The position numbers and the translations under genes were made by a program. Under the pieces are notes generated by a model, which made no database searches, had not been told where the DNA came from, and was given only the letters and a program-made list of their open reading frames with translations. Below, one piece after another: positions 1-8,349 of a stretch of DNA of 20,467 bases. Each line of letters opens with the position of its first letter. The first letter of the stretch is position 1. Source of the stretch: an uncultured Oscillospiraceae bacterium (GTDB taxonomy: Bacteria > Bacillota > Clostridia > Oscillospirales > Oscillospiraceae); assembly GCA_900763995.1 (NCBI GenBank), contig CAAFMK010000144.1:1-20467 (forward strand). The letters are read 5' to 3'.

Positions 1-160
1 CCAGCCCTGTGCTGTGGGCCGTTAATAGGGAAGAGGGGTGAGATTCCCCCACAGCTGCCTTTACTGTAATAGCGGACGAGAAAACAAAATGTCACTGCCA
101 GCCAGGGCGGGAAGGCGTTTTCAAGGTTGAAGCTTAAGTCAGGAGACCTGCTGGATGGAT
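1..160 (+). promoter_or_regulatory. Cobalamin riboswitch (5' end cut by window edge)
   Basis: The stretch carries the conserved core of the adenosylcobalamin riboswitch in the right order: AATAGGGAA near 25-33, GGTGAGATTCC near 37-47, ACAGCTGCC near 51-59, a GTCACTG block near 91-97, GGCGGGAAGG near 107-116, and the B12 box AAGTCAGGAGACCTGCT at 136-152. The outer 5' stem strand lies before base 1, so the element is partial. It precedes an intrinsic terminator and a corrinoid-type ABC transporter, so binding of cobalamin should switch off uptake. The class call rests on the consensus blocks; folding was not computed. Confidence 0.9.
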
Positions 161-239
161 GGTCAAGGGTTTTCTTGGGCTTGGGAGAAAGGTCTTTATC
201 TGCCAGTGTGTTTTCCACACTGGCCCGATTGTTGTGGAC

Positions 240-277
240 AAAAAAGCAGTTTCTCCAGCTGGAGAAACTGCTTTTTT
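240..277 (+). terminator. Riboswitch expression-platform terminator
   Basis: This is a perfect inverted repeat: AAGCAGTTTCTCC and its complement GGAGAAACTGCTT around a centre AGCT, ending in a T-run at 272-277. It sits between the B12 box and the ribosome binding site AAGGAGG (284-290) of the binding-protein gene. It is the obvious off-state of the riboswitch. A second GGAGAAA copy at 184-190 could pair with TTTCTCC at 250-256 and act as antiterminator. An additional perfect 9-bp hairpin (GCCAGTGTG 202-210 with CACACTGGC 216-224) lies between. Confidence 0.88.
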
Positions 278-297
278 CAACATAAGGAGGAAAAAAC

Positions 298-1404
298 ATG
301 AAAAAAATCGGCTTAATTGCCCTGGGTGTCCTTGTGGCCCTCTCCCTGGTGTCCTGCGGTGGCCCGGATACCGGCTCCACACAGTCCACACCCCCTGTGG
401 GATCCCAGACCACCGCCCCCGCCACCCAGGTACTGACGGATAATGTGGGCCGCCAGGTGGAGCTGCCCCTGCCTGTAAAGACCTGCGTGGTGGCCAGCCG
501 CTATAACTGCGAGCTGATCCGGGCCTGCGGCGCTGTGGACAGGATCCTGGCCGTGGACACCAACACCGCCCAGGACCGGGTGTACTGGGAGATGTTCGAC
601 CCCGAAAATGTCATCGGGAAAGGCCAAAGCGAACTAAACTATGAGAAAATCATCGCCCTCAACCCACAGGTGCTCATTCTCCCCGACAACGGCTCCTATG
701 AGGAGGCCGAGGAGAAGCTGACCCCCTTTGGCATCAAGGTCTTTGTCATCTCCGGCTACGACACCGACGATTTCAAAAACCAGACCGAGAATATCGGGAA
801 AATGTTTGGCGTGGAGGGGCAGGCCAACAAATTCTATTCCTATTTTAACGACAAGCTGGAGTATGTCCACAGCCAGCTGGAGGGTGTGGAGAAACGCACC
901 GTCTATTTTGAATCTGCAAAGGCATATTCCACCGCATTCCCCGGCGACTATATGTATCATATGATCGAGTTTGCCAATGTGGAAAATATTTTCAGCACTG
1001 ACATCGAGAACCTGTCCCAAAAGGAGGTTGACCCGGAGGCCGTCATCGCCCGGAATCCTGATGTGATCATCAAGCAGATCACCTCCTCCCAGGCCCTCTC
1101 CGGCACCGGCCTGTATACCGCCCCAACCAAGGAGGAGTTTCAAATGGCCTATGAGGACATTGTCTCCCGTGTGGGCTGGGACAGCATTACCGCCGTCCAA
1201 AAGGATGACATATATTTTATGACCCAGTTCAGTCACGGCGGTGCCAGTAAGCTGGTGGGCACCCTGTTTATCGCCAAGTCCGTCTATCCCGACCTGCTGC
1301 CAGAGCTGGACATTGAGGAGATCTACCGCACCTGGCTGGAGGAGTTCCAGGGCTTTGACTATGTGCCCGGTCACTTCTGGTCAGCGGCTGAGCTGAAGGG
1401 CTGA
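298..1404 (+). CDS. ABC transporter substrate-binding lipoprotein, corrinoid/siderophore type (BtuF-like)
   Basis: Encodes 368 residues. The N-terminus has a charged MKK start, a hydrophobic stretch and a lipobox LVSC with the lipidated Cys at position 20, so the protein should be anchored on the outer face of the membrane. A Ser/Thr/Pro-rich linker to about residue 42 is followed by a TroA/BtuF-like (PF01497) fold, starting at LTDNVGRQVELP and containing NPDVIIK. The length is normal for the family. It is the first gene after the riboswitch, with AAGGAGG 7 nt before the ATG. The permease follows 4 bp after the stop. The fold alone does not separate vitamin B12 from heme or siderophores; the riboswitch makes a corrinoid substrate most likely. 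Confidence 0.88.
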   Translation: MKKIGLIALGVLVALSLVSCGGPDTGSTQSTPPVGSQTTAPATQVLTDNVGRQVELPLPVKTCVVASRYNCELIRACGAVDRILAVDTNTAQDRVYWEMFDPENVIGKGQSELNYEKIIALNPQVLILPDNGSYEEAEEKLTPFGIKVFVISGYDTDDFKNQTENIGKMFGVEGQANKFYSYFNDKLEYVHSQLEGVEKRTVYFESAKAYSTAFPGDYMYHMIEFANVENIFSTDIENLSQKEVDPEAVIARNPDVIIKQITSSQALSGTGLYTAPTKEEFQMAYEDIVSRVGWDSITAVQKDDIYFMTQFSHGGASKLVGTLFIAKSVYPDLLPELDIEEIYRTWLEEFQGFDYVPGHFWSAAELKG

Positions 1405-1408
1405 GACC

Positions 1409-2482
1409 ATGGGCAGCCAGGATCATATGGGGGTGGATGAGCTCCTCGCTGTGTACAACGCCAGCGCCCGGCGGAAGTGGCTCCTCATCGTGCTGGGTGT
1501 GGTGGCCACGCTGGCCCTTGGGCTGGTGTTCACCACCGTGGGCGAGGGGGATGTGAGGGTGACAGGGGTGCTCCACGCCATGGGCAGTGCCCTGTCCGGC
1601 CAGCTTACCGGCACCCAGGAAAAGGTCATCGTCCTGCTGCGGCTGCCCCGGATCGCGCTGGCCATTTTATCCGGGGTCGGGCTGTCCACCGCCGGCGTGG
1701 TGATGCAGTCCATCACCAGAAATCCCATGGCCAGCCCATTTACAGGGGGGATCTCCAACGCCGCCGCCTTTGGTGCCTCCGTCTCCATCGTCTTTGGAAT
1801 TGGATTTATGCCGGGTACCGAGCTGGGCACCGTGGTCAACGCCTTCGCCCTGTCCCTAGTCTGTGCCCTGCTGGTGTACTTTGTGTCCGTCAGGGTGGGG
1901 ATGACCCCGGAGACCATTGTGCTGGTGGGTATCGCCCTGAGCTATCTCTTTAGCGCCGCTACCTCGGCCATCGAGTTTTTTGCCAATGAGCACCAGCTTG
2001 CGGCGGTGGTGCAGTGGGCGTTTGGCTCCCTCAACGGTGCCGCATGGAGGGAGGTGGCGGTGGTGGGATTTTTTACAGGGCTGTCCTTTGTGGTATTTTA
2101 TTGGTTTTCCCCCTGTCTGGATACCATCATCTCCGGCGATGACCAGGTGGCCCAGTCATTGGGGGTGAGGGTGTCCGCTGTCCGGGGGATCACAGGTCTC
2201 TTTTCTGTGCTGGCCACGGCGGCGGTGATCAGCTTCACAGGGGTCATCGGCTTTGTGGGGCTGGCCGGGCCGCATATGGCCCGGATGCTGATCGGCAGTA
2301 ACCACCGCTATCTGCTGCCCTGTTCGGCGGTGTGTGGCGCCCTGCTGATGCTGGTGGCCGACACCATTGGACGGGTCATCCTGGCCCCAGTCATCGTCCC
2401 TGTGGGTATCATCATCTCCTTTTTGGGTGTGCCCATCTTCCTGAATCTGATCATCACCCGGAAAAAGGGGTATTTCAAATGA
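1409..2482 (+). CDS. FecCD/BtuC-family ABC transporter permease
   Basis: Encodes 357 residues, strongly hydrophobic after residue 25, with the spacing expected for about ten membrane helices. Family landmarks are RLPRIALAILSGVGLSTAG, the block TRNPMASPFTGGISNAA, and the cytoplasmic ATPase-contact loop GVIGFVGLAGPHMARML near residues 275-292. The C-terminus GIIISFLGVPIFLNLI is typical. It starts 4 bp after the binding-protein gene and its stop overlaps the ATPase start as ATGA, so the two should be translationally coupled. It would form the membrane channel of the corrinoid importer. Confidence 0.9.
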   Translation: MGSQDHMGVDELLAVYNASARRKWLLIVLGVVATLALGLVFTTVGEGDVRVTGVLHAMGSALSGQLTGTQEKVIVLLRLPRIALAILSGVGLSTAGVVMQSITRNPMASPFTGGISNAAAFGASVSIVFGIGFMPGTELGTVVNAFALSLVCALLVYFVSVRVGMTPETIVLVGIALSYLFSAATSAIEFFANEHQLAAVVQWAFGSLNGAAWREVAVVGFFTGLSFVVFYWFSPCLDTIISGDDQVAQSLGVRVSAVRGITGLFSVLATAAVISFTGVIGFVGLAGPHMARMLIGSNHRYLLPCSAVCGALLMLVADTIGRVILAPVIVPVGIIISFLGVPIFLNLIITRKKGYFK

Positions 2483-3261
2483 GCTTGAAGGTTGCACATA
2501 TTTCCTATTCCTATAACGATCATCAGGTGTTGGACGATGTATCCTTTGAGGTGGAGACCGGCCAGGTGCTTGCCCTGCTGGGCCCAAATGGCATTGGTAA
2601 GACCACATTGCTCAAGGCGTTTTCCCGGATCCTGGAGCCCCAGTCCGGCCATACCCTGATAGATGGACAGGATATTTTTCAGCTGAACGCCAGCCAGCGG
2701 GCCAAGCTGATCGCCTATGTGCCCCAGCATACAGACAACCTGTTTCCCATCCATGTGGCGGATGCCGTCATGATGGGCCGCCAGCCCTTTGTCCGCTTTC
2801 AGCCCTCACGGGAGGATCGCCGCATTGTCTTTGGGATTTTGGAGCAGCTGGAGCTGTCCCAATTTGCCTTTCGCAATATGGACACCCTGTCTGGCGGAGA
2901 GCAGCAGAGGGTGTTGATCGCCCGGGCCCTGGCCCAGGAGCCCAAGCTGCTGCTGTTGGATGAGCCTACCAGCAGCATGGATATAAAAAATATGCTCCAC
3001 ACCATGAATCTGATCGTCAACATCGTTGAGAAGAAGCATATCACAGCTGTGGTCTCGATCCATGACCTGAATCTGGCCTCTATGTTCTGCGACCGCTTTC
3101 TCTTTTTGAACGATCACAAGGTCTTTGCCTGTGGCAGAGGGGACGAGGTGCTGACCACCAAAAATCTGCTGGATGTGTATCAGGTCAACACGGAGATCAC
3201 CCAGATCGACGGGTATTCCTCCATCCGCCTGTTGAAGAAGCTGCCAGACAGGGTGGATTGA
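2479..3261 (+). CDS. ABC transporter ATP-binding protein, BtuD/FecE-type
   Basis: Encodes 260 residues from the ATG that overlaps the permease stop (MSLKVAHISYSYNDHQVLDD). An upstream extension of the frame is possible but would run through the permease gene and is rejected. Visible motifs are Walker A GPNGIGKTT (about 34-42), Q-loop in YVPQHTD, signature LSGGEQQRV, Walker B LLLLDEPTSSMD and the H-loop in SIHDLNLA. This is the usual architecture of the ATPase of B12 and iron-complex importers. It is the last gene of the operon and is followed by a bidirectional terminator. Confidence 0.92.
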   Translation: MSLKVAHISYSYNDHQVLDDVSFEVETGQVLALLGPNGIGKTTLLKAFSRILEPQSGHTLIDGQDIFQLNASQRAKLIAYVPQHTDNLFPIHVADAVMMGRQPFVRFQPSREDRRIVFGILEQLELSQFAFRNMDTLSGGEQQRVLIARALAQEPKLLLLDEPTSSMDIKNMLHTMNLIVNIVEKKHITAVVSIHDLNLASMFCDRFLFLNDHKVFACGRGDEVLTTKNLLDVYQVNTEITQIDGYSSIRLLKKLPDRVD

Positions 3262-3354
3262 GCTGCCTACCCCCTTGAAAAGGCCATGTTTTTTGTGCTG
3301 TATGAAAGGCTGCCCCACTTCTATTGACCAGAAAAGAATGGTGCCAAAGGATAT

Positions 3355-3390
3355 AAAAACACCTGATCTCCTGTGAGATCAGGTGTTTTT
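3355..3390. terminator. Bidirectional intrinsic terminator, CACCTGAT family copy 1
   Basis: A 16-bp perfect stem (AAAAACACCTGATCTC with GAGATCAGGTGTTTTT) closes over loop CTGT. A-run and T-run on the two sides let it work on both strands: after the B12 ATPase gene on + and after ftcD on -. The same stem recurs at 15225-15260 and 18320-18353. Confidence 0.9.
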
Positions 3391-3460
3391 TGCTGCTCAA
3401 GATATGGTATGAGTCACGGCTTTAAGCCTTGGGTGGACAGGTCATAAGAGGGATGGGGCA

Positions 3461-4339
3461 TTACATATAGAGCTGCTCCAATTTGAAATTGTGGGTGCGC
3501 AGATAGAATTTGAGCACATCCTGCAATGCGTATACAGGCACAGGCCCCACAAGATCACAGTCTACCACGCCTACGCCGTACTGAGAGGCCTCGCTCTTAA
3601 TGGTTTCAAAGACACGGTGAATGGGCGTTTTTTCGTAATTTGTCAAATTCATGGACACCTGAATAATGCCCTCTCGATCCTCCAGAACCAGAGCAATGGC
3701 ACGGACATACTGATACCCGCCAGTAACGGCCCGAACAGCCTTCACGATCTTTTTGCCAATTTCCAGATCTTTTGTATTCAGATTGACATTAAAGGCAACC
3801 AGGGGGAAGCGCACACCAGTGACGGTGGCGCCGCTCTTGGCATTAAAGGAGGCGGGCCCCTCGTCGGGTGTCCAGGCGGCATCCTTCATCTTCTCCTCCA
3901 GACCCTCGTACTGACCCTTTCGGATCTTGGGAAGGCTCTTGCGCTCCTCACAGGTGGCAGCATCCTCATAGTAGTAGACGGGGACACCAATGCTGCCCAT
4001 AAATGCACCATATTCCCGGCAAATTTCCAGAGCTTCTTCAATGGTCACATCCTTGACCGGGATAAAGGGAACCACATCCACAGCGCCAATGCGAGGGTGT
4101 GCCCCGGTGTGCTTGGTCATATCGATCAGCTCCACAGCCTTGGCGGACAGACGCTTTGTGGCCTCCAGTACGGCCTTGGGCTCACCCTTAAAGGTAAATA
4201 CGGTGCGGTTGTGGTCAGCATCAGAAGAGATTTCCATCAATTCGATGGGATCTCCCGCCAACATGGCATCCCGTACCGCCATAATAAGGGACTGGTCCTT
4301 ACCTTCGCTGAAGTTTACCTCTGCCATCAGACATTTCAT
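3461..4339 (-). CDS. ftcD: Glutamate formimidoyltransferase
   Basis: Encodes 292 residues starting MKCLMAEVNFSEGKDQ. It transfers the formimino group of N-formimino-glutamate to tetrahydrofolate, giving glutamate and 5-formimino-THF, the last carbon-skeleton step of histidine breakdown. The family motif KHTGAHPRIGAVDVVPFIP (about residues 77-95) includes the conserved catalytic-region histidines. The length matches the stand-alone N-terminal domain of animal FTCD. An in-frame TTG 6 nt earlier is only 3 nt from the GGAG; the ATG at 4339 has AAGGAG at 9 nt spacing and is preferred. It lies 32 bp downstream of the cyclodeaminase gene, forming a two-gene - strand unit. Confidence 0.93.
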   Translation of the reverse strand: MKCLMAEVNFSEGKDQSLIMAVRDAMLAGDPIELMEISSDADHNRTVFTFKGEPKAVLEATKRLSAKAVELIDMTKHTGAHPRIGAVDVVPFIPVKDVTIEEALEICREYGAFMGSIGVPVYYYEDAATCEERKSLPKIRKGQYEGLEEKMKDAAWTPDEGPASFNAKSGATVTGVRFPLVAFNVNLNTKDLEIGKKIVKAVRAVTGGYQYVRAIALVLEDREGIIQVSMNLTNYEKTPIHRVFETIKSEASQYGVGVVDCDLVGPVPVYALQDVLKFYLRTHNFKLEQLYM

Positions 4340-4371
4340 AGTCAATCACTCCTTCTATAAATTTCAAACTT

Positions 4372-4953
4372 TTAGTAACAGATCGCTTTCAGCAGCAGCT
4401 CCAGCATACTATCTTTCAGGGCCATACATACCTTTTCGTCCTTGATCATCCCCAGATTGGCCTGAATGTTAAGGACACAGTCCTTTACGCCACCCGCAGA
4501 CAGGTACAGTGCGCTGGTGAGATCAGACAGACAGGCGGGGTTGGAGTTGCCCTTTAGCATAGAGCCAAGCTCATGGACACGGGCATTGAGATAGGCGTTG
4601 TCCCTGGGAACCTCAGCGGCACGGATGGCGGCGGCCTGAACCGCTGCGCTGCGGGCGGCTTTTTCCTCATCAGACCCCTTGGGCATACGGAAGGCGTCTA
4701 CGATCATACAGTAGGCCTCTGTGTCACGGATGCAGCCCTCACGCAGCTGCTCCATCAGGCTGTCACATTCCTGGGCGATCTGGTCGTACTGTTCAACGGT
4801 GAAGTTGACTGGATTCTTCTTGGACAGCTTTGCCACCATGCCGATCATGCCGGCGGCCATAGCGCCAGATAGAGCAGATGCGGAGCCACCACCTACAGTG
4901 GTATCATTTGAATCCATGACCTTGTTTAGAACTTCCAAAAGATTTTCATTCAT
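4372..4953 (-). CDS. fchA: Formimidoyltetrahydrofolate cyclodeaminase
   Basis: Encodes 193 residues starting MNENLLEVLNKVMDSNDT. The glycine-rich signature VGGGSASALSGAMAAGM (about 19-35) and the all-helical sequence identify the FTCD C-terminal/FchA family. It converts 5-formimino-THF to 5,10-methenyl-THF plus ammonia. The reading frame is open further upstream to 5070, but AAGGAG sits 9 nt before the ATG at 4953 and the extension is a hydrophobic, non-family sequence, so the shorter start is chosen. With ftcD it separates into two genes what mammals carry as one bifunctional protein. No ATCGAC-type repeat was seen upstream. Confidence 0.92.
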   Translation of the reverse strand: MNENLLEVLNKVMDSNDTTVGGGSASALSGAMAAGMIGMVAKLSKKNPVNFTVEQYDQIAQECDSLMEQLREGCIRDTEAYCMIVDAFRMPKGSDEEKAARSAAVQAAAIRAAEVPRDNAYLNARVHELGSMLKGNSNPACLSDLTSALYLSAGGVKDCVLNIQANLGMIKDEKVCMALKDSMLELLLKAICY

Positions 4954-5114
4954 GTACAGCTTCTCCTTCATATTAAGATGTATCTGGAACGACACAGGGA
5001 CAAAAATAAAAACGCTCCACCAGACGCACAAATGAAGAAACTGACCGATCCAGACCAGGTGAATCAGCATTTCCTTCCTATTGCGTACTCGTGAAGCGTT
5101 AATAATCTGCCATC

Positions 5115-5143
5115 AGAATACCAAATGTATGGAGAAAAAGCAA
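5115..5143 (-). promoter_or_regulatory. Candidate sigma70-type promoter for fchA-ftcD
   Basis: Read on the - strand, TTGCTT (5143-5138) is followed after 17 bp by TATTCT (5120-5115), in the AT-rich gap between the regulator stop and the fchA start. Both boxes differ from consensus and the call is by eye. Co-transcription with the upstream regulator gene is an alternative. Confidence 0.35.
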
Positions 5144-5196
5144 GGGAGAAATTTGAAATTTAACAAAATAAAGGAAAAAGGAACAAAGGCTTTATT

Positions 5197-8055
5197 TTAC
5201 ACAGATCCACAGCTTTGATGCTCCGCTAACAGCCGTTCCACATCTTGAACCAGAAGAAGGGCGGAGGGATTCCCCCCCTGCTGGGCAGTGTGGCGGGCGA
5301 TGTTAAAGTGCTCTCTGGCCTGTTCCAGGTTCCCTTTCTTCAGTGCCAACAGCGCCGCATATGACCGTGCCTTAGAGCGCCCCCACATGGCATCTGTTTT
5401 TTCAAAGCACTGGTTTGCACGGTCGATATAGATTTGGGCCTCATCCAGTTTCCCCTGCTGTAGCAGGATATAGCCGGCATTGCTGAAGAAAATACCAGCT
5501 CCGCTGACCATCTCATCGCCACAGCAATCAATGGCCTTGAGGTAATAACCAAGGGCCTCATCCCAAAGTGATTGAGACTGGCGGATCTCACCCAGATAAT
5601 TATAGCAGGCAGCCAGCCCAATTCGATATGTTGTGTCCAGCTTGCACAGCGGCAGCATATCGTTGATGGCGGAGGAGAACAATTCCTCAGCGCGGTTAAA
5701 TTGAAAGGTTTTCATGTGGTAGAGACCTTCCAGGCGAGCCACTGTACAAATATCGGCCTTGGAGTAGGTATACTGATCCAAAAGCTTTCGGCAGGCAGTG
5801 ATGTTGTCATAGTACAGCATCATGTCATGGATCTGGATGGAGTGGAAAACCAGCTGAAGATGATTTTCCAACAAATAAGTGGCGTCATGCAGCTTTTCAG
5901 CCAGGGAAATGCTGGTGTATATATTTTGCAGGCCCTTGTCATACACCCCGGAGTACAGATCGTAGCGCCCGATTAGAAATTCCATTTTCATGCGCAGGGG
6001 ATCTACCTGCTGTGGTGTTCCAGTAAGGGATCGGATCTGCTCAGCCAGAGAAATAAGCTGCTCATCACCAGGTGTCCGCAGCAGACGATAATCTGCCGTA
6101 CTTTGGCTGGTTAAGAGGGTGGGATAGATTTCGTGCTGTACTGCATAGAATGCCCGCAGATATTCCAAGCGGTATGTGTACTCCTTGCAGGGATCCTTGC
6201 ATCGGTTGTAGTGGTAGATCAGCATTGGACACAGGGAAACATCCTCCATCTGCTCATATTGCTTTTCATATTGCTGGGCGATCATCTGGTGCAGCAGGTA
6301 CCGCTTGTCCTCCAGCATGGAATCATAGATATATTCCCGGATAAGCTGGTGGGAGAAGCCATAGCCCGTTTTGTTATAGGTGCTGTTGACAAAGATGAGC
6401 TGCCGGGACAGCAGAGAATCCAGGTGCTCCAGCAGTTCCACCGGAGGCTGCTGAGATAGTACAAGCAGTTCCTGGAATGTTGCAAACCGGGGGTAGAGGG
6501 AGATCTGCTCCAACAGTGAGCGCTCCCTAGAGGACAGCTCAGACAGGCGGTTTTCGATCACTCCTGTAATTTTAATAGAGGGCTGATTGGGATTTCCACC
6601 GTGGGCCAGCTGCTTTAAATATTCTGAGAGAAAAAGGGCGTTTCCATCGGTATCGTGGTAGATTTTTTCCACCTGGTCTGGATTTTTCAGCAATATGGGC
6701 TGGCACTGGCGGATGATCTCCAAAGTTTCATCCATGGTAAACCGCGGCACATTCAGTGTTGTGAGCAGCCCCTTGCTCTCCAAAGCGCTTTTCCATGACC
6801 GCAGGTGACGGACACAGTCATCTCGTGCAGTCAAAATCATAAGTATGTTTTGATTTTTTGACCAGTGCAGCAGGTTGGCAAGCAGGCGGAGACTGGCGGA
6901 GTCCATCCACTGAATATCATCAATCAAAAGCAAAATATTTTCCCTGTGTCCAGCGCCTGACAAAGTTTGTAAGATGCTCTGTGCCCAGTGCTCATACTGG
7001 GTCGAAAAAAGAACAGCGTCCATTTGTCCGGTGAAGAGTGCGGGAGAGGGGACATTTGTTGTTTTCTTTGTGTGGCACAGGCTCTGAGCGTGATTGAGAA
7101 TATCCGTCCATGGCTTCAGATAGAGCTCCTGCTCAGTTTGTACACACTGGTAGGAAAGGATCAGGAACTGATCGTCCTGGGCAAGATTCATCAGGCGGTT
7201 CATCAATGCGCTTTTTCCAACCCCCGCTTCCCCGGTCAGGAGGACAGAAGTGGTGGGGTTCCCCTGGTGGAAGTCATTTATATGGGAGACCAGCTGATAG
7301 AGTTCCTTTTCGCGGCCATAGAAATAGTCCTGAACCTGTTCAGATTTCAGGACAGTATTCAGTCTTTGACAAAGGGACTCGCTTTGCGACATCAAGGCTT
7401 CCGTTTCCGCCTCTGGCTCGGTGCCAAATTCCTCTAACAAAAGATCATGCAAACGCTGGTACAGCTGTTGTGCCTGAACTGCGGCCCCCTGCTCCAAAAG
7501 GGCCCTGAACAGCGGGCGATAGAGCTCCTCCTCTACTGTACGCCGCTTTAACAGGTGGTTGGCACAATCAATGATGGGCTGAGTGGAGAGCTGTTGACTG
7601 ACGGCTGTGACCCACTGATGCATGGCCCTTTGGTAGCGCTGCAAAAGCTCATCTCGGATGGTGCTGGCCCAGTCCTCAAACTCAATACATCCTTTAATAT
7701 AGAAATAGCCCAAAAATTCTCCACTATAGGTCTGAAGTATACGATCTTGTGTTATGTGATCCAGGTCGATAGATTCGATTTTGTCTATATTAAGAGAAAT
7801 CTTGTTGTTCCCCTGTGTCAGTACAATTTCATCGCCAAGCAGCTTTTTTAAATGGTAGATCCCATCCCGCAAATTTTTTCTTGCGGAATTTTCTGAGCTG
7901 TCGGCCCAAAAAATGCTGATGACTTCATCCCGGGATACAGAGCGCCTTACACACAAGTAATAAAAGAGCCCCTCTACCTTGCGGTAGGGGAACACCACCT
8001 CCCTGCCATCTAACTTGACATTAGGGGTACCCAATAACGATACAATAATGCCCAT
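5197..8055 (-). CDS. AfsR/SARP-like transcriptional activator with BTAD, AAA ATPase and TPR regions
   Basis: Encodes 952 residues, with AAGGAG 6 nt before the ATG. Residues 1-95 look like the winged-helix DNA-binding part of SARP proteins (LLGTPNVKLDGREV, then ARKNLRDGIYHLKKLLG). Residues 100-235 are BTAD-like, ending in LLLEEFGTEPEAETEAL. Next comes a STAND-type ATPase with Walker A GEAGVGKS (275-282) and Walker B ILLLIDDIQW (374-383). The last ~250 residues contain helical pairs resembling TPRs, for example GEIRQSQSLWDEALGYYLKA. It is divergent from hutU and in the middle of the hut genes, so it most likely activates them, perhaps with histidine or urocanate as signal. Its presumed sites are described at 8161-8256, 13396-13429 and 13546-13579. 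The function is inferred from domains and context. Confidence 0.85.
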   Translation of the reverse strand: MGIIVSLLGTPNVKLDGREVVFPYRKVEGLFYYLCVRRSVSRDEVISIFWADSSENSARKNLRDGIYHLKKLLGDEIVLTQGNNKISLNIDKIESIDLDHITQDRILQTYSGEFLGYFYIKGCIEFEDWASTIRDELLQRYQRAMHQWVTAVSQQLSTQPIIDCANHLLKRRTVEEELYRPLFRALLEQGAAVQAQQLYQRLHDLLLEEFGTEPEAETEALMSQSESLCQRLNTVLKSEQVQDYFYGREKELYQLVSHINDFHQGNPTTSVLLTGEAGVGKSALMNRLMNLAQDDQFLILSYQCVQTEQELYLKPWTDILNHAQSLCHTKKTTNVPSPALFTGQMDAVLFSTQYEHWAQSILQTLSGAGHRENILLLIDDIQWMDSASLRLLANLLHWSKNQNILMILTARDDCVRHLRSWKSALESKGLLTTLNVPRFTMDETLEIIRQCQPILLKNPDQVEKIYHDTDGNALFLSEYLKQLAHGGNPNQPSIKITGVIENRLSELSSRERSLLEQISLYPRFATFQELLVLSQQPPVELLEHLDSLLSRQLIFVNSTYNKTGYGFSHQLIREYIYDSMLEDKRYLLHQMIAQQYEKQYEQMEDVSLCPMLIYHYNRCKDPCKEYTYRLEYLRAFYAVQHEIYPTLLTSQSTADYRLLRTPGDEQLISLAEQIRSLTGTPQQVDPLRMKMEFLIGRYDLYSGVYDKGLQNIYTSISLAEKLHDATYLLENHLQLVFHSIQIHDMMLYYDNITACRKLLDQYTYSKADICTVARLEGLYHMKTFQFNRAEELFSSAINDMLPLCKLDTTYRIGLAACYNYLGEIRQSQSLWDEALGYYLKAIDCCGDEMVSGAGIFFSNAGYILLQQGKLDEAQIYIDRANQCFEKTDAMWGRSKARSYAALLALKKGNLEQAREHFNIARHTAQQGGNPSALLLVQDVERLLAEHQSCGSV

Positions 8056-8160
8056 ACAATACTCCTTGGTTATTCAGTGCTTTAGTATCAAACACTAAGA
8101 CATGATTATTGTAATCAAAAGAGGTAGTTTTGTCCAGATTGAATGAGGGATCTTTTTCTC

Positions 8161-8256
8161 TTTCGACGAAGAAAAGTGGTATCGACGAAATAATTTTTGG
8201 TTATCTTTGTAAACTGCCGTTTTATCGACACCCTATCGACTTCCTGAGAGTATGAT
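8161..8256 (+). promoter_or_regulatory. hutU promoter with SARP-type direct repeats
   Basis: Two perfect heptamers TATCGAC lie at 8223-8229 and 8234-8240, an 11-bp period. A -10 box TATGAT at 8251-8256 begins exactly 10 bp after the second heptamer. There is no recognisable -35 box where one would be expected. Two further copies, TTTCGAC at 8161-8167 and TATCGAC at 8180-8186, lie upstream. SARP activators are known to bind heptameric direct repeats one helical turn apart just upstream of the -10. This element lies between the divergent regulator and hutU. Confidence 0.7.
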
Positions 8257-8349
8257 GTAGCTGTACTTAATGAACGGGGCAGTAAAAGCCCGTCACTATC
8301 ATAATCGTGAAGTAAATAATCAATATAATTTGAAATGGAGGAACTGAGT

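Noticed and set aside
634..1374. A 246-codon - strand frame opposite the binding-protein gene
   Set aside because: Antisense shadow of a clear lipoprotein gene, without family features.
4340..4345. TTG start for ftcD two codons upstream
   Set aside because: Only 3 nt from the GGAG; the ATG at 4339 has normal spacing.
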